Positions 18,091-26,337 of a DNA stretch of 64,000 nt are shown piece by piece (position 1 is the first letter of the stretch; each line of letters starts with the position of its first letter). The position numbers were made by a program, and so were the translations under genes. The DNA comes from Cohnella rhizosphaerae (GTDB taxonomy: Bacteria > Bacillota > Bacilli > Paenibacillales > Paenibacillaceae), in contig NZ_JAPDIA010000003.1 of NCBI RefSeq assembly GCF_029525575.1, positions 558,001 through 622,000 of the forward strand. The letters are read 5' to 3'. Below the pieces are notes generated by a model. That model did not search any database. It was not told where the DNA came from and saw nothing but the letters and a program-made list of their open reading frames with translations.

Positions 18091-18113
18091 GAATCGCCGA
18101 CGCTGTTCAAGGA

Positions 18114-18147
18114 AGGGAGTTCCGGCGCGTCCGGGACTCCCTCTTCA
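18114..18147 (+). terminator. Hairpin after the DUF1657 gene
   Basis: A 12-bp stem (18114-18125 with 18131-18142, one wobble) and a 5-base loop, followed by the weak T-tract CTTCAAT. Confidence 0.45.
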
Positions 18148-18176
18148 ATAGAAGGGGCAGGAAGGGGGACCAGCAT

Positions 18177-18983
18177 ATGCGACACTTGAAGGCGTTGGCG
18201 GCCGCGGGTCGTATCGCGTTTAAATCGGTCGTTGCGGCCATCTTGTTCGCGGCGCCCGTCATGCAAGCAGCCGATCGAGGCGGTACGGTTGACGCGGCGG
18301 GGGGCGCGCCGGCGTTCAAGGGGCGGGCTTATTATGAATCCAGAGGCGAGGCGATCTGGGAGGTGCCGCTGGAGGGGAAGTTTATCGCGCTGACGTTCGA
18401 CGACGGACCCGATCCGGCGGACACGCCTGCCATCCTGGACCTGCTCGCGACGTACGGTGCGCGCGCGACGTTTTTTATCACGGGAAAAAAAGCCGAGCAG
18501 TACCCCGGCATCGTGAGGCGGGAGGCGATGGAGGGCCATGAGGTCGCGAACCATACATACACGCACCGGATGCTGCTGCACTGCACGGAGGCGCAGATTC
18601 GCGGGGAGATCGCGATGGCTCAGAAGAGCATCGGCACGGCCGCCGGTACGGAGCCGGTTCTTTTCAGGCCGCCCGAAGGCTTCTTTAACGCGCGGGTGCT
18701 GACGGTCGGACGCGAGGAAGGACTCATGACCGTGCTCTGGTCGTGGCACCATCCGACGGACGACTGGGCGCGGCCGGGCGTGAACCATATCGTGAAAGGC
18801 ATTCTCGGCGACGTACGCAGCGGCGACATCGTCCTGCTGCACGACTTTGTGAGCGGGAAAACGCAAACGGTCGACGCGCTCCGCATCATTTTGCCCAAGC
18901 TGACAGAAGAAGGGTACCGGTTCGTCACCGTCTCGGAGCTGCTGCATTTAAAAAATTCGAAAACAAATATGGTAAATCGTTGA
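18177..18983 (+). CDS. Polysaccharide deacetylase (NodB domain), secreted
   Basis: Removes acetyl groups from a cell-wall or spore-cortex polymer outside the membrane. 268 residues, with a hydrophobic N-terminal segment (about residues 15-32) as signal peptide. All NodB motifs are visible: TFDDGPD (catalytic Asp and metal-binding Asp), HEVANHTYTH (two metal His), FRPPEG, WHHPTDDW and IVLLHD. ATG 18177 has GAAGGGGG upstream. It resembles PdaA/PdaB-type enzymes, but the substrate cannot be fixed from sequence. The gene after it is iron-regulated and has its own promoter. Confidence 0.85.
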   Translation: MRHLKALAAAGRIAFKSVVAAILFAAPVMQAADRGGTVDAAGGAPAFKGRAYYESRGEAIWEVPLEGKFIALTFDDGPDPADTPAILDLLATYGARATFFITGKKAEQYPGIVRREAMEGHEVANHTYTHRMLLHCTEAQIRGEIAMAQKSIGTAAGTEPVLFRPPEGFFNARVLTVGREEGLMTVLWSWHHPTDDWARPGVNHIVKGILGDVRSGDIVLLHDFVSGKTQTVDALRIILPKLTEEGYRFVTVSELLHLKNSKTNMVNR

Positions 18984-19008
18984 CTTCAGGGATGAGAACC
19001 ATTATCAT
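18980..19008 (+). promoter_or_regulatory. Sigma-A promoter of the siderophore ATPase gene
   Basis: TTGACT (18980-18985), 17 bases, TATCAT (19003-19008). It overlaps the stop codon of the deacetylase gene. Confidence 0.55.
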
Positions 19009-19022
19009 TCTTATTGTGATTT

Positions 19023-19041
19023 GAAAATGATAACGATTATC
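19023..19041. promoter_or_regulatory. Fur box
   Basis: GAAAATGATAACGATTATC matches 16 of 19 positions of the Fur consensus GATAATGATAATCATTATC. A second, weaker match starts near 18994 and overlaps the -10 region. The adjacent gene is an iron-uptake ATPase, which fits repression by Fur when iron is plentiful. Confidence 0.8.
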
Positions 19042-19087
19042 ACAGACTTAACATAAAGGCGAGTAAGTTCGCCGGAGGAGTGAAGAT

Positions 19088-19957
19088 ATGTCGCGGTTAA
19101 GCACGAATCAGCTGACTCTCGCCTATGGCAGCCGGCGTATTGTGGAGAATCTGAATTTGTCCGTACCCGACGGCAAGATCACTTCTCTGGTGGGCGCGAA
19201 CGGATCGGGCAAGTCCACGATCCTGAAGTCGCTCGCGCGCATCCTGAATCCGCAGAGCGGAGGCGTGTTCCTGGACGGCAAGCAGATTCACCGCCAGCCG
19301 ACCAAGGAAGTGGCGAAGCAGCTCGCCATCCTGCCGCAGAATCCGACGTCTCCGGAGGGGCTGACGGTCCGGGAGCTGATCTCGTTCGGGCGCTACCCGC
19401 ACCAGCGGGGCTTCGGCAGCTTGTCCGCCGAGGACAACCGGATGATCGACTGGGCGCTGCAGGCGACCGGCATGGGCGAGTTTCACGACCGGGCCGTCGA
19501 TCAGCTCTCCGGCGGCCAGCGTCAGCGCGCATGGATCGCGATGGCGCTCGCGCAGGGCACCGAGGTGCTGCTGCTCGACGAGCCGACGACGTTCCTTGAC
19601 ATGGCGCACCAGATCGAAGTCATGAGCCTGCTTGAAAAGCTTAACCGCGAACAAAAGCGCACGATCATCATGGTCGTCCACGATCTCAACCATGCCGCGC
19701 GCTTCTCCCAGCACCTCGTCGCGCTGAAGCGCGGCACGGTGCTCTACGAAGGGCATCCCGAAGTCGTCATGACGCCGGCGATGCTGCGCGACGTGTTCGG
19801 CATCGACGCCGACGTGATCCCGGACCCGCGTACGGGCGCGCCGCTCTGCCTGCCGTACGGGCTGGCCGAAGGGCACGGCCAAGCGCCGGTGTCCGTTCCG
19901 GGCCGCACGGCCGCGCATCGTGAAGATGGCCGTCTGACCGCTGCTGCGGTCGTGTAG
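19088..19957 (+). CDS. Iron-siderophore ABC transporter ATPase (FecE/YusV type)
   Basis: A 289-residue cytosolic ATPase for ferric-siderophore import. Walker A is GANGSGKST (about residue 38), the signature [18 protein letters not shown], Walker [18 protein letters not shown], and the switch His lies in [14 protein letters not shown] 19088 follows GGAGGAGTGAAGAT. No permease or binding-protein gene is adjacent, so it may serve permeases encoded elsewhere, as the orphan YusV does in B. subtilis. A Fur box precedes it and a terminator follows. Confidence 0.9.
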   Translation: MSRLSTNQLTLAYGSRRIVENLNLSVPDGKITSLVGANGSGKSTILKSLARILNPQSGGVFLDGKQIHRQPTKEVAKQLAILPQNPTSPEGLTVRELISFGRYPHQRGFGSLSAEDNRMIDWALQATGMGEFHDRAVDQLSGGQRQRAWIAMALAQGTEVLLLDEPTTFLDMAHQIEVMSLLEKLNREQKRTIIMVVHDLNHAARFSQHLVALKRGTVLYEGHPEVVMTPAMLRDVFGIDADVIPDPRTGAPLCLPYGLAEGHGQAPVSVPGRTAAHREDGRLTAAAVV

Positions 19958-19976
19958 CGAAAGTTGGTTTTATGGG

Positions 19977-20015
19977 CGCCTCCCCGCCGTATTAACGGCC
20001 GGGGAGGCGTTTTTT
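19977..20015 (+). terminator. Rho-independent terminator of the siderophore ATPase gene
   Basis: CGCCTCCCCGCCG pairs with CGGCCGGGGAGGCG, then six T's. Confidence 0.9.
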
Positions 20016-20069
20016 GTTGGCTTTGGCCGGGGTGGTTTGAGGGGGGGGGCGGGTTTATCGGTCTTACCC

Positions 20070-20587
20070 GAGACTTTTTCGCCGAGGTGACGGTGGGAGC
20101 GGCACGGTTTGTTTCTAGCTGGGACTTATTGGCCGGAGTGACGCTTGGTGCGGCAGGGATTGTTTCTAGCTGGGACTTATTGGCCGGAGTGACGCTTGGT
20201 GCGGCAGGGATTGTTTCTAGCTGAGACTTTTTCGCCGGTGTGGCGGTGGGCGCGGCAGGGATTGTTTCTAGCTGGGACTTTTACGCCGGAGTGACGGTGG
20301 GCGCGGCATGGATGGTTTCTAGCTGGGACTTATTCGCCGGTGTGGCGGTGGGTGCGGCATGGATTGTTTCTAGTTGAGACTTATTCGCCGGCGTGACGGT
20401 GGGAGCGGCATGGTTTGTTTCTAGCTGGGACTTTTACGCCGGAGTGACGGTGGGAGCGGCATGGTTTGTTTCTAGCCAAGACTTATTCGCCGGTGTGGCG
20501 GTGGGAGCGGCAGGGATTGTTTCTAGCTGGGACTTATTCGCCGGTGTGGCGGTGGGAGCGGCATGGATTGTTTCTAGCCGAGACTTC
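20070..20587. repeat. 51-bp tandem array, ten copies (family A)
   Basis: GTTTCTAG starts at 20111, 20162, 20213, 20264, 20315, 20366, 20417, 20468, 20519 and 20570, exactly 51 bp each time with no indel. The copies differ by substitutions at scattered positions. The period is a multiple of three, and one frame reads VSSWDLLAGVTLGAAGI, but copies 3 and 6 have TGA in place of the Trp codon, so it is not one protein. The array fills the gap between a terminator and the MoxR operon. The same family occurs inverted at 2052-2226. Confidence 0.9.
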
Positions 20588-20709
20588 AACCGTTCCGCGC
20601 TCCCGCCCCGGCGTCTGCAACCTCGACGAGGTTTGTTATTCCGCTCCCGCCTCTGTAATATGAAAGTTAGCTGGAATTGAAAGCGTTTGAGGAACAGGAG
20701 GCTCTAATC

Positions 20710-21672
20710 ATGCTACATCTCGAGGACGTACGGGAAAAGACGCGCCGCGTACTGGATCAAATCGCCGGGATCGTCGTCGGCAAGCCGGACGCCGCGGAGT
20801 ATGCGCTGATCGCGCTGCTGGCCTCCGGGCATATCATTCTGGAGGACGTGCCCGGCACCGGCAAGACGCTGCTCGCCAAGTCGCTCGCCCGTTCGCTCGG
20901 CTGCGCGTTCAAACGGATTCAGTTCACCGCGGACCTGCTGCCGTCCGACGTATCGGGCATTAACTTTTACAACCAGCGGGCAAGCGTTTTCGAACTCAGG
21001 AAGGGTCCGGTATTCACGAACATCCTATTGGCCGACGAGCTTAACCGGGCGACCCCGCGAACGCAGTCGAGCCTGCTGGAGAGCATGGAGGAGCGCCAGG
21101 TGACGATCGACGGCGAAACCTATCCGCTGGAGCGGCCATTCCTCGTCATCGCCACGCAAAATCCGGTAGAGAGCCATGGCACGTTCCCGCTACCCGAGGC
21201 GCAGCTCGACCGTTTCATGCTGCGGATCCCGATGGGCTATCCCGCAGCGGGAGAGGAGGCGGAGATCCTGCGGCGGTTCATGGGCGGCGATCCGCTGGCG
21301 ACGGCCGAGCCGGTCCTCGCGCTGGATGAAGTCGTTCAGCTTCAGGTCGCGCTGCGAACCGTTCGCTGTCACGACGACGTGCTGCAATATATGCTCGCGA
21401 TCGTCGCTGCCACGCGGGACAGCGAAGATACGGCGGTCGGCGCGAGCCCGCGCGCGAGTCTTCAGTTCATGCGGGCGGCGCAGGCAAGGGCGCTGCTTCG
21501 CGGGCGCGACTTCGTGCTGCCCGAGGATATCAAGACGCTGGCCGTCCCGGTGCTCGCCCACAGGCTCGTTCTTCACGATCCGCTGGCGGGAAGCGGCCGC
21601 GCGGAAGCGATCGTGCGCGAGCTCCTGAACAATATCGCCGTGCCTGCCGAGCAGGACGCGGTGTACGCCTAG
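20710..21672 (+). CDS. MoxR-family AAA+ ATPase
   Basis: A 320-residue chaperone-like ATPase. Walker A is EDVPGTGKTLLAKS (about residue 45), Walker B LLADELNRATPRTQ, and sensor 1 ATQNPVESHGTFPLPEAQLDRF. These are MoxR hallmarks. I chose ATG 20710 because AGGAGGCTC precedes it; a TTG at 20677 is also in frame. It is the first gene of a MoxR-DUF58-DUF4129 operon. This trio is common in Bacilli, often next to a transglutaminase gene, and is thought to act in envelope protein assembly. Confidence 0.9.
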   Translation: MLHLEDVREKTRRVLDQIAGIVVGKPDAAEYALIALLASGHIILEDVPGTGKTLLAKSLARSLGCAFKRIQFTADLLPSDVSGINFYNQRASVFELRKGPVFTNILLADELNRATPRTQSSLLESMEERQVTIDGETYPLERPFLVIATQNPVESHGTFPLPEAQLDRFMLRIPMGYPAAGEEAEILRRFMGGDPLATAEPVLALDEVVQLQVALRTVRCHDDVLQYMLAIVAATRDSEDTAVGASPRASLQFMRAAQARALLRGRDFVLPEDIKTLAVPVLAHRLVLHDPLAGSGRAEAIVRELLNNIAVPAEQDAVYA

Positions 21673-21675
21673 CGC

Positions 21676-22801
21676 ATGCCGATCATCAAATTGCTGATCG
21701 TCGCCGCCGTACTGGCGATGGCGCAGCGTCTGCTGTTCGGTGGGCTCGGGCTGCGCAAAATCCGATATGAACGCAGGTTCAGCGCGCCCCGGGCGTTCGC
21801 GGGCGACAAGATCTGGCTGGAGGAGCGGCTCGTCAATGCCAAGTGGCTGCCGCTCCCGTGGCTGCGGGCCGAGACGCAGATGCCGGCCGCGCTGAGATTC
21901 GGCAAAGAGACGTCGTCGGATCTCGCGGTCAGCGTCGGACAGACGCTGCAAAACCATGCGAGCTTGTTTACCCTTGGGCCGTATACGAGGCTCGTGCGAC
22001 GGCATGAAGTGACCTGCTTGCTGCGGGGGGCGATACCGGGTGCAGACGCTGACGATCACGCACGGGGATCTCTTGGGGATGACGAGCGGCTCGCTGCAGG
22101 TCGCGTCGGAATGCGCGATCACCGTGTGCCCCAGGCTGCTAGGCGTTAAGGAGCTGCCGCGCGCCGCGCGCGAATGGATGCAGAGCGCGCTGAGCTCGCC
22201 GGACGCTTTCCGCGAGGATCACTACCATACGGCGGGCGTCAGAGCTTATCGCGGCGGCGACGCCATGAAGCAGGTGAATTGGAGCGCCACCGCCAAAACA
22301 GGCGAACTGCTCGTCAACCGCAGGGAGACGATGGTGGGCGGCGACGTGACCGTGCTGCTCAATGCGGAGCTCGCCGACGCATCGACGAACAGGCGGCTCG
22401 CGGGCGAGCAGTTCGAGGAAGCGATCAGCGTCGCGGCTTCCGTCGCCAAGCAAGCGCTCGACAGCGGCGGGCGGGCCGGACTGATCTTCAACGGCCGCGT
22501 GCAGGGCGACGATGCGGTTCCTCTGCGGATCGAGCCTGCGCGCGGCCGGAGCCAGTTCTATGCGCTGCTCGAAGCGATGAGCGGCTTCGAGCCCGTTGTC
22601 CGGCTGGAACTGGGCTACCTGCTCGGCGATCTGCTCCAGGGGCGGATGCGCGGAGCGAATCTGCTGTTGATCACCGCCTTCCTGACGCCGAAACAGGAGC
22701 TGGCCGTGCGCAAGCTGCGGCAGGCGGGCAATCGGGTGGAGGTCATGCTGCTCTATAAAGACAGGCCGGCTTCGCGACAAGCGGCGGGAGGGACGTCATG
22801 A
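21676..22801 (+). CDS. DUF58 membrane-anchored protein (one frameshift)
   Basis: Restored length is 374 residues. Residues 1-25 form a hydrophobic anchor. The central DUF58 motif is GVRAYRGGDAMKQVNWSATAKTGELLV, where Arg-x-Tyr-x2-Gly-Asp is the family hallmark; a von Willebrand A-like fold follows. Six G's at 22025-22030 break the frame; five restore LLRGRYRVQTLTITHGD. It starts 3 bp after the MoxR stop and overlaps the next gene by four bases, so all three are co-expressed. It probably works with the MoxR ATPase. Confidence 0.85.
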
Positions 22802-24100
22802 AAGGTTTGCTCCGAAGCTCGGCGGACGCCCTGGCCGCTTACCCGCTTCTGCTGGCGCTGCATGCGCAAGCCGGTCTCGCGTTCCCGACGCTCGGCTGGC
22901 TCGCCCTCGCCTGGCTGAGCGCCGCGATCGGTCGGGCGCTGCCTGCGCTGCTGCGCGGCAAGGTGCCGGCGTCGCTCGTCCATCTCGCGCTGTTCGCCGC
23001 GGCAAGCGCCGCAGCGGGAGCGGCAGATCCACGGCTGCTCTGGCTCGCGCTGCCGCTCGGCATCCTGTCGTGGATCGCCCGGTTCGACTGGGCGCGTACC
23101 GTTCGCTGCGCCGTCGCGGTCGGTCTCCACGCGATCGTGCTCGCCGCCGCTGCGCCGCTCGGCATTGCAGGCGGCGCGAAGCCGCTGCTGCTCGCGGCGG
23201 GCATCGTCTGGCTGGCCGCGGCGCTCTACTTCGTGCAGGCCAAGTCGCTGGCCGAGGCCGGTCTTCACGCCGGCCTCGTCACGAGAAGGCTCGCGGCCGC
23301 CGGCAAGCGTTACCTCGCGCTCTGGGGCGTCGTCGTCGCGCTCGTCTTTCTCCCGTTCGCGGGACTTCCGATCTGGCCCCAGGTCGTTCGCCTCATCCGG
23401 TGGCTGGTCTCGCTTATGCCGGCAGGCGAATCCGTGCCCGAGCCGACGCCTCAGCCCGAACCGTCCGCGCAGCCGCCGGCGTTCCCGCAGCAGGAGGGGG
23501 GAGGCGGGGCGGCTCTGGATCTGGCTCGAGTATGCGCTCTACGTCGTACTGGCGCTGCTGGCGATTGCCGTCGTTTATCGGCTGGCGCGGCGATATTTGC
23601 TGAGCGCGGTCTGGTGGCGGCGCATCGCGGATCGCGTCAAAGCCTGGTATGGCAAACTGCTCGCAGGCCGGCGCGCGGCGGAGACGGATCTTGGCTATAC
23701 CGAAGAGCGCGAGAGCTTGCTTCAAGGGGACAAACTGCTCGGCAGGCTGTTCTCGCGGAAGCGGCCGAAGGCAAGGCGTGCGCTCCGGCGCGAGGATTGG
23801 ACGGCGATGACCGCGGAAGACCAGGTCAGAAGTCTTTATGCCGAGGTTATCGCCGACGCGATTCGGGAAGGCTACGCGCACCGGGAATCGCTGACGCCGT
23901 CCGAGACGCTCATGGCGATCGAAGCGTGGCGCAGGCTGAACGAAGCGCCCGCGGGTCGTGCGCAGGAGACGGCGTCCCGCGGGTGGCTGGGTAAAATGTC
24001 CCGGTCGCTCGGCGAACAGTACGGGAAGGCCCGTTACGGCGGCCGCGTGAGGTCCGAGGAAGCCGACCGGCTCGGGTCGGAATTTCCTTGGAAAACGTGA
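22798..24100 (+). CDS. Multi-pass membrane protein with C-terminal DUF4129 domain (one frameshift)
   Basis: Restored length is 433 residues. The first half has six or so hydrophobic helices. A Pro/Glu-rich extracytoplasmic stretch and another helix (YALYVVLALLAIAVVYRLA) follow. The C-terminal DUF4129 part contains VRSLYAEVIADAIREGYAHRESLTPSETL. Six G's at 23496-23501 break the frame. Many relatives carry a transglutaminase core between the helices; I see none here. It is the last gene of the MoxR-DUF58 operon, and its stop lies within the terminator. Confidence 0.78.
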
Positions 24101-24141
24101 AAAAGGGACTTTGGCGCTCGCGCCAAAGTTCCTTTTTCACG
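24096..24141 (+). terminator. Long bidirectional hairpin ending the MoxR operon
   Basis: A 21-bp stem with one wobble (24096-24116 with 24121-24141) and a 4-base loop. It has A5 on one side and T5 on the other, and includes the DUF4129 stop codon. Confidence 0.8.
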
Positions 24142-24494
24142 AATCGGATGAGTTGGGCAGAGAGAATCGGACTCAAGCGACGTTATTTCTTAAAAATCGG
24201 TCCGAATGGCGATCTTATCGGACCTGAGGGGCTTTATTCATCCGGATCGAAGCTAAAAAACGCCGGCAAACCCGCAATAACGACGCCTGAGTCCGCGAGC
24301 GGGCCGCCTATCGGGCTAGGAACAAAAATAACGGCTCCTCGGTTCATCCGCTACGCGCTGGTGCGCAGCGCAAGCCTAACGGAGCAAGCGGCTTTTTCGA
24401 CGATCTTTCGATCATCTTTTTTGCGCATCCCTGTTTCAAGCTTTTGAAGAGAAGGGTACAAACCTAGTAACCCCTCCATTCACTTCATGCAGCA
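24142..24494. other. Gene-free spacer
   Basis: No supported gene or RNA. AATAACG occurs at 24276 and 24327, again 51 bp apart, but the sequence between them is too different to call a repeat. Open frames here lack start signals and family resemblance. Confidence 0.5.
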
Positions 24495-24523
24495 GCAAAG
24501 ACCCGCTTGGGGCGGGTCTTTGC
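24495..24523. terminator. Hairpin between the MoxR operon and the NlpC/P60 gene
   Basis: GCAAAGACCCGC-TTGG-GCGGGTCTTTGC, a 12-bp perfect stem. There is no clear T-tract on either strand, but its position just beyond the NlpC/P60 stop suggests it ends that transcript. Confidence 0.5.
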
Positions 24524-24548
24524 CTAAGCCATTCTCAATCAAACGCGC

Positions 24549-25016
24549 TTACACGTGATCGATCGCTACGGACGTGTAAGTGTCGGAGTCCATTACGCGG
24601 CGGGCGCCCAGGTAGCGCTTCGCGTAATACTTTTCATCGAGATCCGAGATCGTGACGCCCTTCGACGCCGAGTGCGCGAACCGGTTGTCCCCGACATAGA
24701 TGCCGACGTGAGACACGCCTTCGCCGCTCGTGTTGAAGAATACGAGATCTCCCGGACGAAGATCGTCGCGAGCGACCTTGCTGCCCATGGCGTATTGGCC
24801 CTTGGACGAGTGAGGCAGCTTGACGTCGAACTTCTTGAATACATAAGCCGTGAATCCGGAGCAATCGAAGCCGCTGGTCGTCGTGCCGCCGTAATCGTAG
24901 TTGATCCCGATCAGCTTGGAGACGGTCGAGTCGAGCTTGGATGCAGCGGATGCGCTGCCCATCTGGAAGGCCAGAAGGCAGGTTAATGCAAGAACGAGGA
25001 CTGTGACTTTGCGCAA
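24549..25016 (-). CDS. Secreted NlpC/P60 cell-wall endopeptidase (C40 family)
   Basis: Cleaves peptide stems of peptidoglycan outside the cell. 155 residues: a signal peptide ending near ASA-AS (VTVLVLALTCLLAFQMGSASA), then an NlpC/P60 domain with the catalytic Cys in GFDCSGFTAYVF, His in VSHVGIYVGDNRFAHSAS, and PGDLVFF. I chose TTG 25016 because GGAAGGAG lies 9 bases upstream and the signal peptide begins there. There is no binding domain such as LysM or SH3. A c-di-AMP riboswitch occupies the leader. Confidence 0.88.
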   Translation of the reverse strand: MRKVTVLVLALTCLLAFQMGSASAASKLDSTVSKLIGINYDYGGTTTSGFDCSGFTAYVFKKFDVKLPHSSKGQYAMGSKVARDDLRPGDLVFFNTSGEGVSHVGIYVGDNRFAHSASKGVTISDLDEKYYAKRYLGARRVMDSDTYTSVAIDHV

Positions 25017-25026
25017 AACAAGAAGC

Positions 25027-25174
25027 TCCTTCCAAGTGCCTACGAGGTTAGCTGGAGGGTTCGGTTGAAGGTTCCCTATGGCTTCTGCGCGGAGCAAAGC
25101 CAATTCACCCGGTAAAGACTGGTTCCCCCCGTTTCCCAGTGCGCGGGAATTCGGCAGTTTTCGCACCTTAGCTT
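25027..25174 (-). ncRNA. c-di-AMP riboswitch (ydaO/yuaA type)
   Basis: Read on the minus strand, the leader has the conserved blocks GCTAAGGTGCGAAAACTGCC, GGGGGGAACC, CCGGGTGAAT, TTGGCTTTGCT, and CAGCTAACCTCGTAGGCACTTGG, in the order of the ydaO family. The last block runs into the GGAAGGAG ribosome binding site. The motif often precedes cell-wall hydrolases. High c-di-AMP would be expected to switch the gene off. Confidence 0.88.
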
Positions 25175-25426
25175 TAGAAATTCGATTTTTAGGCCCCAAC
25201 TCCTGCTCCTTCAAGATTAGAATTCCTTAATGTCCCAAATTAAAAGGGATATGCTGGCGACATCGCAAAACCCAGTCCTGGCAAGGGATGCGGGCTGCGA
25301 ACCGACGAGAGGGCAAGCCTATGATTAAATGAGAAAGATTAAGAGGGCGCAAGTCTTCGACAGGTCTGCGGACGCAAGAGTATGAACGTAGTCTATGCCG
25401 CCCTCTCGGCCGATATTAATAGCGTG

Positions 25427-25486
25427 CGAAAAAAAGAGACGGCGCGCCGCTCATCTTCCGATGAACGGCGCGTCCGTCTCTTCCTG
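25427..25486 (-). terminator. Rho-independent terminator of the M1 peptidase operon
   Basis: On the minus strand GAGACGG-CGCGCCG pairs across a loop with CGGCGCG-CCGTCTC and is followed by seven T's. Confidence 0.85.
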
Positions 25487-25501
25487 CTTTTCAGCGTATT
25501 C

Positions 25502-26320
25502 TCAAGCTTCTTCGCGCTGCCACAGGCGATGCTGGCAAGCCGCCGTCCAGAGCGCGATCGTCGACCGGACGAAGTGAAAGGCTTGATTCAGCGCGATCGC
25601 GAGCAAGCCGGTCCAGATCAGCGTAGCGCCGGATACGGCGGCCGAGCCGAGCAGGGAGAGCAGCGGCAGCAGGATCGTCACGCCGAGCAGGGGGAGCAGC
25701 CGGCGGATCGCGCGGATCGCGCCCTGCCAGGGGCGGTCCCCGGCGGCGGCGCTGAACTGCATGAACAGGAAGGGAAGATGCACGGCCAGCATCCAGATCG
25801 CCCAGCCCGCCGCGTAGGGCAGCATCTGCCCGATCCAAGAGGCGGCGTTGGGCATTTCCAGATAGGCGCTTCTCCCGAACGGAATGAGCCAGATCGCGGG
25901 CGCCAGGGCGATCAGCTTCTCCGCTCCGTAGAAGAGCGACACCTTTTTCCACGAACGGCGGATGCCCTGCAGCACTTGGGTGCCGCCTTGATCCTGGGCA
26001 TGGGCGAAGGAGTAGTAGAGCCCGGCGTTCACAATCGGCGTGATCAGCATGCGAAGAAGGAGCATGGCGCCCAGCATGAGCAGCGTGCGGTCGGCAAGAT
26101 CGGTCTTGAGCAGACGGAACTGGGCCTCGATCGCGAACAGCTGCTTGGCCGCCTCGCCGATCGGATGTTCGTCCGGATAGCGGGTCAAGATCGGCGCGAC
26201 GATCGCGTCGATAAACCGGTAGAGGAAAAATCCCCACAAGAGGCGGTAAAGGAACAAGGCGACGAGCACGTATTTGTGCCGCTTGGTCGTCTCCCACCCT
26301 TGCCGGATCGCATCGTTCAT
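25502..26320 (-). CDS. Multi-pass membrane protein downstream of the M1 peptidase
   Basis: 272 residues with about six hydrophobic helices (for example LVALFLYRLLWGFFLYRFID and LLPLLGVTILLPLLSLLG). I do not recognise a named family. The start at 26320 has GAAGGGGGG upstream and lies 17 bp after the M1 peptidase stop, so the two are an operon. It may help place or regulate the peptidase, but that is guesswork. Confidence 0.65.
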   Translation of the reverse strand: MNDAIRQGWETTKRHKYVLVALFLYRLLWGFFLYRFIDAIVAPILTRYPDEHPIGEAAKQLFAIEAQFRLLKTDLADRTLLMLGAMLLLRMLITPIVNAGLYYSFAHAQDQGGTQVLQGIRRSWKKVSLFYGAEKLIALAPAIWLIPFGRSAYLEMPNAASWIGQMLPYAAGWAIWMLAVHLPFLFMQFSAAAGDRPWQGAIRAIRRLLPLLGVTILLPLLSLLGSAAVSGATLIWTGLLAIALNQAFHFVRSTIALWTAACQHRLWQREEA

Positions 26321-26337
26321 AGCGGTTCCCCCCTTCA

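Noticed and set aside
20684..20698. cre-like sequence TGAAAGCGTTTGAG before the MoxR gene
   Set aside because: It lacks the conserved CA end of the consensus, and catabolite control of this operon is not expected.
24276..24340. Two AATAACG copies 51 bp apart as a fifth repeat family
   Set aside because: Only seven bases are shared; the rest of the unit does not align.
25240..25390. A second riboswitch (c-di-GMP type) upstream of the NlpC/P60 leader
   Set aside because: Only short GGCAAGCC and GGCGCAAGTC fragments resemble the motif; the conserved core and pairing are missing.
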